Below are positions 9,671-23,067 of a stretch of DNA of 64,000 nucleotides, piece by piece (within the stretch, counting starts at the first letter, position 1; the number at the start of each line of letters is the position of its first letter). The notes beneath the pieces are model-generated. The model was not told the origin of the DNA. It was given only the letters and a program-made list of their open reading frames with translations, and did not search any database. The position numbers and the translations under genes are program-made. This stretch comes from Laetiporus sulphureus 93-53 (Eukaryota > Basidiomycota > Agaricomycetes > Polyporales > Laetiporaceae), in assembly GCF_001632365.1 (NCBI RefSeq), contig NW_024468513.1, forward strand, positions 1,117,876 to 1,181,875. The letters run 5' to 3'.

Positions 9671-11886
9671 ATGCCAGCGGAGACGACAGGTGTGTATTTA
9701 TTCAACGAACGAAGAACGAGACAAAAGGTAATTTTCCTCTCAAGGAGCTGAGCTGTCGCGCAGGGAATGGGTGTATGCATTTGCCCTGGTGACATCGTTG
9801 TTCTTCACATGGGGCTTCGCATACGGCGTGAGCAGGACTCCGTTGCTATCCGTCAAGTGTCGCTGATGATGATGAACTTCGCAGCTCCTTGATGTCCTCA
9901 ACGCGCACTTCCAAGTGGTCTTTGGCATCACGAAGCTGCAGAGCACGATGCTCCAGCTTGCGTATTTTGTACGTATGATAAGCGAGAAGCTCATGGGTCC
10001 CGCTGATTGCCTCTAAGGGAGCTTACTTTGTCTATGCACCAATTGCCGGGATTTTCGTGAGTGTGCACAGCTGATTACTGACGCATGTTTCTCATCAATG
10101 GTAGATGAGAAAATATGGCTACAAGGTTTGCTGGCTCTTTACCCGCATGTGCAGTCGCCTGGATCTGATGCGATCACATCTTATAGAAAGGAATTCATAT
10201 GGGCTTGACGTACTACTCGTTAGGTCCGTGATATATTGCTTTCAGTGACGTTGATGCTGTGATACTGATGCAGGCAATAGGCGCCATATTCTTCTGGCCT
10301 TCGGCGAAGTTTGAGACATTTGGTGGATTCGTTGGTTGCACCTTTGTTATTGGTGCGTGTAACGATTACGCCTTACACGCTGAGCCCTGATGGTGTTTCA
10401 GGGTGTGGACTGTCATGCCTTGAAGTAGCGGCGAACTCGTACATCAGCGTGCTCGGATCACCGAAGTATGCAGCCGCGCGCTTGAACTTCAGTCAAGGTT
10501 GGCAAGGAGTTGCTTCGTTTGCGGGACCAATGATTGCGTCGAAGTGGTTTTTTCAAGGGAAGAATGCAACTTCGCTCTACACGGTGCAATGGTGAGTCCT
10601 ACCGTTATTGAATGATATAATCTGATATCTACGCTTTGCAGGGTGTATGTTGCTGTCGCAGGGCTTGGCCTGATGTTGAACATTTTGTTCTAGTGAGTAT
10701 CACGACGTCGCTCGCAATATATCCTAAGCAAGCCTTTGCTTCTCATGCACAGCTTCTGCCATTTGCCGGAAATTTCGGAGGAAGCGCTCTCGGCCGCAAT
10801 GGCTAATGCGGGATCGAAAGCTGATCAAGAGCCCTTCTGGAAACAGTACCACTGTATTTTCGGCTGGTGAGTTCGCATTCTATCTTTCATTTATCATCAG
10901 AATGCTTGATAAATGCTGTGCACAACAGGATCGCGCAGACGACTTACACGTATGCTTCGCTTTATTGCGTGATGGCAAACGTACTAACCACGATGATGTA
11001 GTGGGGCCCAAGTTGGCGTCGCATCCATGGCAACCAACTTCTTCGAGGACCAGGGCCTCGGAATCTCCAGCTCTCTAGCCAGTCAAATGTACTCGTATTG
11101 CCAGATCACGTTCACGGTCGGCCGGTCAGTTCACGCTGAATCACGCTTTATTTCGTCTGCTCATCAAATTTGTGATATCGTAGATTCGTCGGAGTTGTAT
11201 TGCTGAACTACATCGACCCCGCGCTACTGCTCACCCTTTACGCCGTTGCTTGTTCCGTTTTCGCCGTCTGTGTCGCCTACGTTCCGGGCTGGGGAGGTGT
11301 CGGATGTATCTACTGCCTCTTCTTCTTCGAGTCGATCTGCTATCCTGTAAGCTTTACACTTTGCTCTGAGATATCCGGATTTACTGATTAGCACCGACGC
11401 ACGGTACAGGTGATCTTCACGCTGGCGACTAAAAACCTGGGTCGGCACACGAAGCGTGGATCGGGTCTGGTCGTCATGGTCAGTGACCGCATCTTGCATC
11501 GATGAGCTCTACATTGAAACACAGAAACGCGATTTTTTAGGGTGTCGGAGGTGGCGCATGGTACCCTCCTGCCCAGGGTTCCATCGCTGACCACAACACT
11601 GCGCATTCGTACATCGTTCCCTTCACGGGTTACGTGGCGATGACGTTTTACGCTGCGTAGGCATCACCTTCATCTGCTGTTTTGTCAGACGGATATCTGA
11701 CTATTTCAAAGAGGAATGGTGATATGGCAGGCACGTCACTATGGGTTCCACTTCCGAAACGTCGACGAACTTGAGGAGGCGAAAGAGAAAAAGGGAGAAT
11801 TGGAGTACGATGGCGATCAAAAGGTGCCGCCAGATATAGAAGACAAGAAATCAGAAGAGGAGTTCGTGGAAGCAGTGTCTGTATGA
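9671..11886 (+). CDS. FucP-like major facilitator superfamily sugar transporter
   Basis: Sixteen exons (9671-9689, 9745-9827, 9885-9968, 10018-10056, 10105-10125, 10187-10223, 10281-10352, 10402-10591, 10642-10692, 10753-10866, 10929-10949, 11002-11124, 11184-11346, 11410-11478, 11541-11656, 11712-11886) sum to 458 aa. Family marks: SLFFTWGFAYGLLDVLNAHF in TM1, GLSCLEVAANSYI, LNFSQGWQGVASFAGP, GAQVGVASMATNFF, and GGGAWYPPAQGSIAD near the end. These match the L-fucose:H+ symporter branch of the MFS. About 12 membrane segments are expected; the charged tail is cytosolic. The substrate could be another hexose or nucleoside. Its 3' end faces that of the nucleoside hydrolase, 201 bp away. Confidence 0.88.
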
Positions 11887-12087
11887 TACCGCACCTCGAT
11901 CCAATGCGGTGGCCTGTCTACGTGCATTCAGTAGCCAGCACGTCGCCTACTAGACGTCATCTAGGTTCACACGAGCCGAGCAGCACGCAAACTCTTAGGA
12001 CTATGATGTATCTGTATACTCAGAATATCTGTACTGTAGCGCATCGGTATCGCTATATGGCCCATGCGCATCTTATTAAAATCTGCA

Positions 12088-13798
12088 TCAGCTCATATCA
12101 TCAAAGGCATAACCTTGAGTTCCCCATATTCTCTCCATCATCAGCTTGACCAGTGCTCTTGAGCCTGGGGTCTCTACAACACAGGCAATACCAGCTGGAT
12201 TATCAGGCAAAGGTTCCGTCTGGTCGGACCGCTCGACCTCGACCTGAGCTGGCACGGCTGTAGACTCGTAGTCACCTGTGTGATGAAAGTGGTGTCGGTC
12301 AAGCTCCGCCTGCACTTCAGCACGATTCACACCAGGAGCGTACGCTCCTGGATCGTCTCGTCGATCCACCACTAGCATGCCGCGCGTCAACTCGCCGACA
12401 CTGAAAAGAAGACGTTAGCAATTCGCCTGACGATCGTCATCAAGAGAGCATGCGCTGACCGTTCCACCTCGAACTTTCTCTTCGTCGCCCGCCAGCCCGG
12501 TTGCAATGTCGGAATGGCGCCCACGGCGTCGTCGGGCGAAGGAAGATTCTCAATAGCACACCACAGCGCCACAATGTCGTGCAACTCCATAGCGTCTTTT
12601 CCGAACTCAATCATAATCTCGCGAGTGCGCTCCAGAAACGCGCTCGTAAAGTGAACGAGGGGAGGTTTGTCCTGGCTTCTCGACGGCTTTTTTGTTGACT
12701 CGAAAGCGGCATCGACCTTGTCTCTGTAGTAAGGGAACGGCAGCTCGTGCGGAGTTGTGAGATCGAGGGGTAGCAGAAGAAAGCGCTCGAGTGGAAGGCC
12801 CATCTCGGGCGAGGTGGGAGTGAGAAGCTCTCGCACAGCATATGGGTCGGCGAAGAAGTTGACTTTAAAATGTATCAGTTTGCATTATGGTCCGAGCAAT
12901 ATGCATCACATACATTCTGCGACCGGACTTGTGTTACCAGGAACGTCCAAGGCTCCGCCCATACAGACGATACGGCCGATACGGCTCCTTATGACGTCTC
13001 CATGCCGGCGCATAAGTTGTGCAAGGTTCGTCATCGGCCCCAAAACAAGATATGTAACACTCCTCGTGGGCCGAGAAGCTATGAGCTCTGCCGCAACCTC
13101 CACTCCAGTCTTGTTGGCAAAGTGTAGGTATGAATGGGTCTGCGGGATATCCTTGATGTCTAAATCTGGGTGCCGGTGCGTGATGTCTGTGAGACCATCT
13201 CTGCACGATGATGCACGAGTTGATTAGAATACATGGCAAGAATGTGCCTTTCGCGGCACTTACCGGCCGTGGAAGTACTGTGCGCTGTGCAAATCGCCTT
13301 TTAAAGGATGATCCGCACCCTTGGCAAGAATTATCTTGGTGGAGGATGAGTAGCCAGGGAAACGTGCATGATCCTCCGGGTGTTGCTCCAAATGTTTCGC
13401 GATGGCCTTATAGAGTTTCAGGATGTTCAGACTGTTTAGCAGAGTCGGTGATAGCAGAACGAGCATGCTGAAATCACGTACTATGATGATTCAATGTCAG
13501 TGTTACCTAAAGATCACTCACGTTAAAGGACCTATTACACTGTACTATGATGGTATTTAGGTACGTACCAAAGGAGATGATTATGGCGAGGACCTCTAGT
13601 TCTGGAGAAGCCAATGCCAGTAGTCTTTAAAATGAGCTGTGATCAGTGTGTTTTCATTGCATATATAAAAGACTCGTACATGGCCAGGGTATCATCAACA
13701 CCGGGATCTGTGTCAACTGCACCAAGGATAGGATTGCAAAGTCGGTTATCTGTCGTCCACTCCGACAATTCTCACTCACTGATCACAGGGATCCTCAT
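12088..13798 (-). CDS. Inosine/uridine-preferring nucleoside hydrolase
   Basis: Eight exons (13780-13798, 13680-13716, 13569-13624, 13482-13506, 13264-13431, 12914-13200, 12460-12862, 12088-12400) give 435 aa. The calcium and ribose-binding signature DTDPGVDD sits at residues 8-15. Other family blocks are SFGNTD, HGRDGL, YLVLGPMTNLAQ, CMGGALDVPGN, and AEFNFFADP. The enzyme cleaves the N-glycosidic bond of purine or pyrimidine ribonucleosides for salvage. The C-terminal tail of about 100 residues (VGELTRGMLVVDRRD onward) is typical of fungal members. No signal peptide is seen, so it is probably cytosolic. Confidence 0.9.
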
Positions 13799-15188
13799 GA
13801 CGGCTGTCAAATAGAATGTCACAAAGATCCTGACCTATCCTTCAATTGCCTTGCCGCAAACGTAAAGGTCACGACCAAGGAATTGAGGAAGCGAGTCAAC
13901 AGCCCTAAGCATCGGAAGATTAGCTCCGCGATCGATGCACGTGACCGCGTCTGAGCAAGATGCGCGTCGCGACCCTACGAACCCAACACCGGGCGTCCGC
14001 AAACTCAGGACGTACGCGTCGATTAGCTTCTTGTACGTACACGTATCTACACAATCAGACATATGGGTTTCGTGTCGACATGGTCAGATATCGACGATGG
14101 CTCTTCAAAGCTTCAGGCCTTCAGGTGGCGGTTGGTTGCCTTCCTGTACCGTTTGCGCTGAAGAAGTCATAGCACGCTCATAAGGTGTCCAACACAATCG
14201 TTTCATTGATATCTCGTGCAGACACTTGCACAAGGGCGTGTGAATAAAGCGTTGAGTGAGTACGAACATATGCTCATATATGAAAGATGAATAATCAGAG
14301 ATTCTGGTGGAAAAAATGTGGTCTCATAGGGAAACACCCTTAAAATCAAGCATCATTGCGAGTTCATTCCCGTCAAGCATTTGTATCATAGGCAAAACAG
14401 CTGTGGGGAAGAAGTTGGGACGCAAAACTCACCATTTCTCCTACATTCTTGAAGTAGTAGACTTCGTGCATATTATGACCGTAGAGTTCTGAATGCTGAA
14501 GCAGGCGAGAACCCTGTCCGAAAATATCTCTGTGACTTACATATATCGCACAAAATACTGCGTAGAGCATGAGGACAAGTGAAGTTCAGGACCAGAACGA
14601 GGAACGAGCGCTGGGCCGAACGCTTGCTTACTAAGCAGGCGGGCGCAGAAGAGATGCGCTCAACTGACGTACGCGCTACGTCTCTTCCCACCCGCCACGA
14701 CCTTCGCTACCAGCTCGTCTCGTAGTTTCTTTACCCACTCACCCACTCCTTTTTTTAGTGTTTAGTGGTGGTGTAGTCGTGCCCCCCCCTCGTTAGGCTG
14801 CTACGCCGCCACTTCACGCTCGAGAGTTCGGCTTAGACGCGCTCGGAAGCCCCGGATCGCCGGCCAGCGAATCAGGAGCCTGGGCACCGATGCAAGGACC
14901 CCGGACACTGGCGATCCAGACCCGAGCACCTTTCATGCACGGCGGAAAAAGCCGCGTGCTTGCCCGGCCGAATCCTCTCCCTGGTTCCTACCTCACCTCG
15001 CAAGCGCCCGCTGAACTTAGGAAGCGAAAGCGCCAGTGAACTTTGATCTCGGCGATTGCCGGGGCTGTACAGTACCAGTCACTGTGGCTGTCACGCTCTC
15101 CCGCCATTCCACGCAGGGCCGTAACAGCGACGAGCAGCTCAAGACCGACGCCGCCGCCCTCCTCAATCCTCCCCATACACTCGCCAGC
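13799..15188. other. Long divergent intergenic region upstream of RACK1
   Basis: About 1.4 kb between the nucleoside hydrolase start (-) and RACK1 (+). The last 400 bp are C-rich and probably include the RACK1 core promoter and 5' UTR, as expected for a ribosomal-protein-like gene. The rest (13.8-14.7 kb) shows only short unsupported frames. Confidence 0.45.
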
Positions 15189-16479
15189 ATGACGGAATCC
15201 CTGCGTTATCTCGGTTCGATGGCCGGCCACAAGGGCTGGGTCACCGCCATCGCCACTTCGTCCGAGAACCCGGACATGATCCTGACTGCGTCCCGCGGTA
15301 CGTTCGCTAGGTCGAATACATGGCTGATGTGGTCTGACACGACTCAACGCAGATAAGACCATCATCGTCTGGCAATTGACGCGCGACGAGGACTCGTATG
15401 GTTACCCTAAGCGCATCCTCCACGGCCACGGCCATTTCGTGTCTGACGTTGTCATCTCGTCCGACGGCCAGTTCGCGCTTTCTTCCTCATGGGACCACAC
15501 CCTTCGCCTCTGGGATCTCAATACCGGTCTCACAACGCGCCGTTTTGTCGGCCACACCTCTGATGTCCTCTCGGTCAGCTTCAGCGCTGACAACCGGCAG
15601 ATTGTCTCTGGCTCGCGCGACAAGACAATCAAGCTCTGGAACACACTTGGAGAGTGCAAGTTTGACATCAAGGAGGATGGCCACACCGAGTGGTGAGTTG
15701 CAGATTAGGGTTTGGTGCTCCGCGAGGTATTAACGCAGGATGTCCTCTCTACAGGGTATCATGCGTGCGCTTCAGCCCTAATGTCTTGAACCCCGTCATT
15801 GTCTCTTGCGGTTGGGACAAGGTGGTCAAGGTGAGCTTCATTTTCATATATTCTAGCTTTGACCACTCTTTCGGTGTGATGTTACAACATATTTGCTACT
15901 TCAGAGGGTATCACCCAATGAGACTACACAAATCACCAAGATCTCTGACCTTCTCTTATTTGCGTTCATTTTGACTTGGTACCGAACGCTGACAATCTCC
16001 GTCAGGTCTGGGAGCTCTCGAAATTCAAGCTCAAGACCAACCACTACGGCCACACCGGCTACATCAACACTGTCTCTGTTTCACCTGATGGCTCATTGGC
16101 CGCGTCCGGTGGAAAGGACGGCATCACCATGCTGTGGGACCTGAATGAGGGCAAGCACCTCTACTCGCTAGAGGCAGGTGACATTGTCAACGCCCTCGTC
16201 TTCTCCCCCAACCGATACTGGCTCTGCGCGGCGACTGCGACATGCATCAAGATCTTCGATCTGGAGAGCAAGTGCGTGTCGGTCTGTAAGGGTACAGATC
16301 TGCGTTAGTCTTACTGTGCACCTCATAGGTCGATCGTCGACGAGCTCAAGCCCGACTTTGCCCAGAGCGCACATGCTCGAGAACCCGAGTGCGTGTCCAT
16401 CGCCTGGTCGGCGGACGGACAGACGCTGTTCGGCGGCTTCACGGACAACCTCGTCCGTGTGTGGACCGTCACCTCATAA
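15189..16479 (+). CDS. cpc2: RACK1/Cpc2/Asc1, ribosome-associated WD40 protein
   Basis: Five exons (15189-15297, 15353-15692, 15755-15830, 16006-16271, 16329-16479) give 313 aa, the usual family length. Seven WD repeats are present, e.g. [25 protein letters not shown], [35 protein letters not shown] and a final [13 protein letters not shown]1 binds the head of the 40S subunit, scaffolds signalling (PKC, Gpb1-type roles in fungi) and acts in translation quality control. Intron 3 (15831-16005, 175 nt) is much longer than the others because it hosts U24 snoRNA. Confidence 0.97.
15873..15951 (+). ncRNA. snR24: U24 box C/D snoRNA in RACK1 intron 3
   Basis: Within the intron: a C box (GTGATGT, about 15876), first guide ACATATTTGCTACTT, D' box CAGA (15902-15905), C' box AATGAGA (15917-15923), second guide ATCACCAAGATCT, and D box CTGA (15945-15948). 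Both guides match the U24/snR24 I know from yeast, where it also sits in the intron of the RACK1 orthologue ASC1. U24 directs 2'-O-methylation of neighbouring 25S rRNA residues. Short flanking complementarity (GGTG before, CC after) is weak, so the exact ends are approximate. Confidence 0.92.
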
Positions 16480-16846
16480 CGCATTCACCAGCCTCTCAAA
16501 ATGGTGTCATTGCTGTGGGAGTCTTTGCCGCGAGAGTGGAAAGGGGGCTGTATTGTACGTCGGTTGCTGGTTGTACACTCAAAAGCAATGCGAGTCTCTG
16601 CATTTATCGATGACCACCTGTCAGGCAAGCCTGTATGTGCTATTTAATGACTTTCGGTGAGTCTGAAGTGCACACTGATCTGTTGCTACGCGCGAGACGC
16701 TTTCGTAGATATCCATATGCGGTACGGTATCGGTATTATAGGATGCCATTCATACAATTCTAGGGGCACTACCGAACAATCCGTTCGTCTGCTGCGCAAC
16801 ATACCCTCTGTGATGTCGACCGCTCTGTCATACTTCGTGTCTCCAT

Positions 16847-18011
16847 CTACGGTTTCCTTTCGTTCCACGGTAACAACGCGTCGTCGCCCACTTTGTCCGT
16901 TATCAGTTGCTCGCTCAGCTTCCACAAGTTCTCTCCGAGTTGTGCATCGCGCGCCATGTCACTCTCCTTGCTTCCCTCTCCGGGGTCCGTGATGTAACGT
17001 CCGTTCCACTTCGGGCTGTGTTGCTCGACTTCCTCGCACGTCGCTGCCCACAGAGTACTCAAACTTCCCTGATCCGGATTACGCATGAACGGAATCGTTG
17101 CATGCTTCATCACGGTGCCCGCCAGGTTGCCGTATGCCTCTTTGAACTGCTCCTGCTGCCCCGTGTGCACCGCGCCGGGGTGCGTAGCGAGTGCAAGGAT
17201 GCGGTCGCTTGCAGGACCCAGCACACGCTCGATGATCCCGAACTTGACGAACAAGATGTTCGCGAGCTTGCTGCGGGCGTACAGCTGCACGGACCCAATA
17301 TCGGTGTTGATTTCGTCGAGCGACTTGAAGCGCACTGAAGACGGTGCGGCCGCGTGAAGCGAGGATGAGACACAGACTATGCGCGGGGCGGGCGTGTGTG
17401 GCTGTGCGGCTGTGCGCCGCATGAGCGGCAGGAGCCGGTTGACGAGGTAGAAATGCCCGAGATGGTTCACGGCAAAATGTCGGTCGATGCCATCCGTCGA
17501 GGTGTCGTACTTGTTCACGCCCACGCCGGCGTCGCAGATGAGCTGGAGAGTGCATTTCAGTTGGAATGATGCGCATATTATGTGCAAGTGAGCAACGTAC
17601 AAGGTCGAGCCGCTCCTCTTGCTCCCGGATTTGGTCGCCGACCTTCTTGACGTGCTTGAGGTTACCCAGGTCGCACTCGATGAACGTCACGTCGATGAGA
17701 GCACCCGAGGAGTCTTGAGCAGCAGTACGGATCTTTGAGATGGCCTCTTCGGCATTTTCGCTGCCGCGCGCGAGGAGGAGAACGCGGGCTTTGGCAAGGG
17801 CGAGGGTTTTGGCCACCTCGAATCCTATACCGCCCGTCCCGCCCGTCACTACTGCCGTCTGCTCAAAAGTCAGTATAAATACCGACTGGGCGCAGTAACT
17901 TCGACTGGGTCAGAGTACTCGAGGAAGGACACTTACCCTGCCATGCAAGTCTGGGACGTCGGCCTGGCTGTATTCCTCCTTCCCTACGAGCTTGTTGATC
18001 GCCGCCTGCAT
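16847..18011 (-). CDS. Short-chain dehydrogenase/reductase (retinol-dehydrogenase-like)
   Basis: Exons 17937-18011, 17601-17858 and 16847-17542 give 342 aa. The Rossmann motif TGGTGGIGFE begins near residue 30. The active site YARSK follows a Ser-rich strand (CVSSSL). The usual NNAG motif reads CDAG here, with Asp in place of Asn. After it come AVNHLGHFYLVNRL and THPGAVHTG, as in RDH/WWOX-type enzymes. It probably uses NADP(H) to reduce or oxidise a lipid-like alcohol or ketone. The start at 18011 gives MQAAINKLVGKEEY, typical of fungal relatives; the frame is open further upstream. Confidence 0.88.
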
Positions 18012-18361
18012 GAGGGTGCGTCTGTTAAGGTCAATATATGCGTGCTTTCTGAAGAGTGTGAGGGGCAGATGTCCACGGACGCTAATGAGGGAGAGCAACA
18101 TGGAGACGAACTTGAGTTGCCTATTCTGGGACAGCACCGATCACCAGGCGTACTGGTGGCGAAGCGATCAACGGGTATGACCTCACGATATATGGCTACA
18201 AATCCTCCTGACATCGGGTTACAGGTTTTGCTACAAGGTACAAGATATCGTACTGCGTAAATTCTCGACAAAAGTCTATCATCATGAGGGCACCGCGTCG
18301 AGCTATAGGATCTATGTCCGAAAGGCGTCCGTATCATCTGGCGGTCATCGAGCTTGCAAGG

Positions 18362-19273
18362 TCATGTCGCATAGGCTTTACCAGATCTTTTGAGAGAAAG
18401 TTCGGCGAAGATGCTCCCATCGTATACGCGGCGGACGTCTTCTTTCTTGATGATGCCATCCTCGGGCCAGATCAGCAGGTACACGAAGAGCCCTGCATCG
18501 TTAACAATTAAGGTCACCTTGGGACATCCTCTATGCGCTGTGGATATGAGGATCTACTTACACTCCATAATGGCGCCGGCCCAACCGGCCGGATCGAGGA
18601 GGCCGCGTTGTCCATGAAGGAGTCTCACAATTCCCCACTTGGTCAATCCTACTCTTCCGTCTGCGTACTTCGAGAAAACGTCTTCAAACCTGCGTCATCT
18701 CCATCAGCACCAAAATGCACAAGACAACGCAGCGGCGTACGCACTTTTGCGGGATAAACCGGCCCTCGTTGTCGTACGTGCCAGTATCGCTGCCATGCTT
18801 CGACTTGTGGATGTTTTGCACGTAGACGCGAAAGAACAGGTCCGGGAGGAGGCCAGGCACGGTGGGGTACGAGAGGAAGCCGTTGATGATGAACACCGCC
18901 ACGAGACAGTGGAGGAGGTTGAAGCCTAGATTGCGGAGGCCGCGGAAGGTGTCGATAGGCCAGACGACGCCGTCGTGGTCGGGGTCGAAGTAGTCGCAGT
19001 GTTGCTGCAGGACCGTCTGATGGCTGTGCTTCGCTGCCCAGCTGTCTGTCTGAGTGCCTTGAGGGGCTTCCAAGGAAGCCGCGAGGTTGGCACGGGCGGT
19101 GCCTGCCACACGTCAAAGTGAACAAGAACGGGAAAAAACACGACCGTTATGAAGCTACCTGGATTGCGGAGTCGTGCATTCTCGGATTGCGTGGGGTTGT
19201 ACGGGTTTCGCTTGTAGGTCTCTAGGACTCGAATGACGCACGTCTGGGTCGACTGGTCTGGTACTTGCAGCAT
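18362..19273 (-). CDS. Caleosin (EF-hand lipid-droplet protein, probable peroxygenase)
   Basis: Exons 19159-19273, 18745-19102, 18562-18689 and 18362-18492 give 243 aa. An EF-hand sits at residues 78-83 (DPDHDG), just after the candidate heme-ligand His73 (QQHCDYF). A hydrophobic hairpin (NLLHCLVAVFIINGFL) includes part of the proline-knot region. Further caleosin marks are NIHKSKHGSDTGTYD, FEDVFSKYADGR, and WPEDGIIKKEDVRRVYDGS. Caleosins bind Ca2+ and heme on lipid bodies and oxidise unsaturated fatty acids with hydroperoxides. It follows the dehydrogenase on the same strand; a functional link is only inferred. Confidence 0.92.
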
Positions 19274-19992
19274 GGTTGTTAGTTGTGTGCGCTGTTGCGA
19301 TGTGGGGTAGTGGTGTTTGAGCCGGACTGACACTCCACGTTAGGATGTGTTCGACAATGTCGAGCGTTCAACAGCCTGAAGTCTTGCAAGCCCGGCACTC
19401 TCCGTGACGTGATCACGACAGGTAGTACTACTCCTCTCAACTCTTGACGTTTTATTTGAACGAACCACAAGAGCGAACGTTTCCTAATCCCGATAAGTAG
19501 AATTCATGATCGTGAACATACAACTCACCTTCATGTGGGCGCAACCACCTATCAAGCTATGTGACTAAGTTGCGTGGATCTCTGGATACGCGTAATTCGC
19601 CGCAACGCGGCTGAGTGTCCCAGGAATCTAATATCATCGGTCTACCTGCCTTGCCTACGCAGATCCGCTAAACCCTGAGAGTTACCATTGCAAATGCTTG
19701 ACATAGCACGGATCACCACCGGAGCGCCCAAGCGCCGCATGTGCCTGAGACCAGCTGCGGAATCAAAGGCAGAATGAGGTCGACGGACACAACACACACT
19801 CCAGAAAGTTCATTATTTGTTATACAGATCACCAAAATAAAACTCCAGATAAAAGCTAATGTCCGCGCCGCTCTACAGTGTACAAAAAGGATATTGTGGA
19901 GACGAGGGAAAAAAATGAAAGCAAGAAAGATGTAAATATAATCACCACCTTCTCCTTTGTTGAGGTAAAGTGGAAGCTTCGTGAAGGCTGAC
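19274..19992. other. Intergenic region
   Basis: About 720 bp between the caleosin start and the stop of the next minus-strand gene. It should hold the caleosin promoter. No coding or RNA signal is seen. Confidence 0.4.
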
Positions 19993-20637
19993 TTAGCCGC
20001 ACGGCCCCTCCTCAAGGACCGCGCCGCAGCGGGCGCAAGTGACCTTCCGATCCAATAGGCAGCAGGCAATACCGAAAGGGAACCAGAAGATTGCCGCGAG
20101 GATACCTGCATGTCAAACATCAATGTTTCTGCATCATTGCGCAGCCTGCTTCGAATTGACTCACCAAGTAAGCCGAACTGCGTGCGCACGACGTGCCCGC
20201 CCTGCTGCAAGCAGATCATCTGCGGGTGGTCTGGAGGCAATAGCGATGCAACATGCTCCCCAGTGACGGGATTCACGTAGTTGTACACTGTCGCGGTAGG
20301 ATAGGGGCCGGCAGAGGCTGGAGGAGGACCGGACATTGGACCTGGGTAGTATGATCGTTGCCGTGGTGGTGGCGGTACATTCACCGTAGAGCCCTTTGTG
20401 GCCCCTTCAGCGACGTACGGTCCTGAAGCTGCAGTACGATCAGTGTTTGCAGACCAAAGAGAGGAGATCTTGCTTACAGGCCATCTCTGATACGACCGCA
20501 TCGTATGAAGGAGGCTGCGTAGTTGGATTGTCCGATTTCTGAGTCTGCAAGATGAGTGGTTGTGAGCGAGGTGAACGATGCGATGGGAAGCTCGCAGCAC
20601 GCACCATGTTTATGGTGTTGTTAGAGTCAACTATCAT
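19993..20637 (-). CDS. Small proline-rich membrane protein, BRI3/LITAF-like
   Basis: Four exons (20605-20637, 20478-20544, 20165-20428, 19993-20105) give 158 aa. The N-terminal two thirds are Pro/Tyr/Ser-rich with a PPSYDAV motif (PPxY-like, a possible Nedd4-type ligase site). The C-terminus has a short hydrophobic stretch (GILAAIFWFPFGIACCLL) followed by VTCARCGAVL, a CxxC pair as in brain protein I3 and related small membrane proteins. I infer an endosomal or lysosomal/vacuolar membrane protein. It is divergent from the PRMT gene, with 373 bp between starts. Confidence 0.75.
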
Positions 20638-21010
20638 GACGGACGGAGCAAGGAGGGACCTAAGTAGGCGGGGGAGAGGTGGGGTGCCCAGTGCCGGCTG
20701 CGGTCTAGTTTGAGGACGGCTCGGAGCTGCGGAAGGCTATGGCGTACGTGCTCCATGCCGTAATACGTGGCCCACCCGGACAGCGGAGTCCGCCTAGAGC
20801 ATGCCTATAGCACCGCCTTCATGCGCCGGCACGCACGTGATCCCTTGTTGTTCTCGATCGATCTATTTGATCGAGTCCACGTGCGCGTTGATTTTTCTTG
20901 CAATCCAAGCATTTCAAGTTATTCCGCTCGGCCGTGCTCAAGGGTATTCTTCTTGCTTTGCTCACTTCCTTCCAAGACTTCACTGTTTTTGTGATCAGTG
21001 TAACGCAACC
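20638..21010. promoter_or_regulatory. Divergent promoter region
   Basis: A 373-bp region between the starts of the BRI3-like gene (-) and the PRMT1-type gene (+). No specific element could be assigned. Confidence 0.45.
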
Positions 21011-22618
<1,608 letters not shown>

Positions 22619-23067
22619 TTTATATCACCACCGCACCTTTTTGCATCGTGCATGCATGTCTGACTCGCTGCCACACCATTCGATATTTGCAGGTACTAGA
22701 TTGTGGTATTTTCTTGCAGATGGGGACATGGGAAGTTTGATGTGCGAGACTGACGTGTACATTCATATATTCATACGCAATACATAAGCATACGTGCACC
22801 ATCGCGGCAGAACGAGGGCATATGTTCCGACGTGTAGCTTGTGTGACGTGGAGTTCTGGAGAAAGAGCGTCTGTGTCGACGCGGTGTTCGATGGGATGGC
22901 CTTCAGGTCCAGCCACCGTGTTCCATACATCAACGTCAAACCCAAGAGTGCCATCCGGGGAACCGAAGATGTCGGAGGATTGGAGAGCACTTATAAGACC
23001 ATAAGGACGCAACTCGAATCACTCGCCACCCCTTCCCTACCGCCTAATAACTTATTGTCGTACTATT
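22619..23067. other. Intergenic region
   Basis: About 450 bp between the PRMT stop and the next + strand start. It holds the 3' UTR of one gene and the promoter of the next; nothing else is supported. Confidence 0.4.

Noticed and set aside
15003..15019. A stretch reading CCCGCTGAACTTA resembles the start of fungal 28S rRNA.
   Set aside because: Only about 13 bases match and the flanks do not; it lies in the RACK1 5' region, so it is taken as chance.
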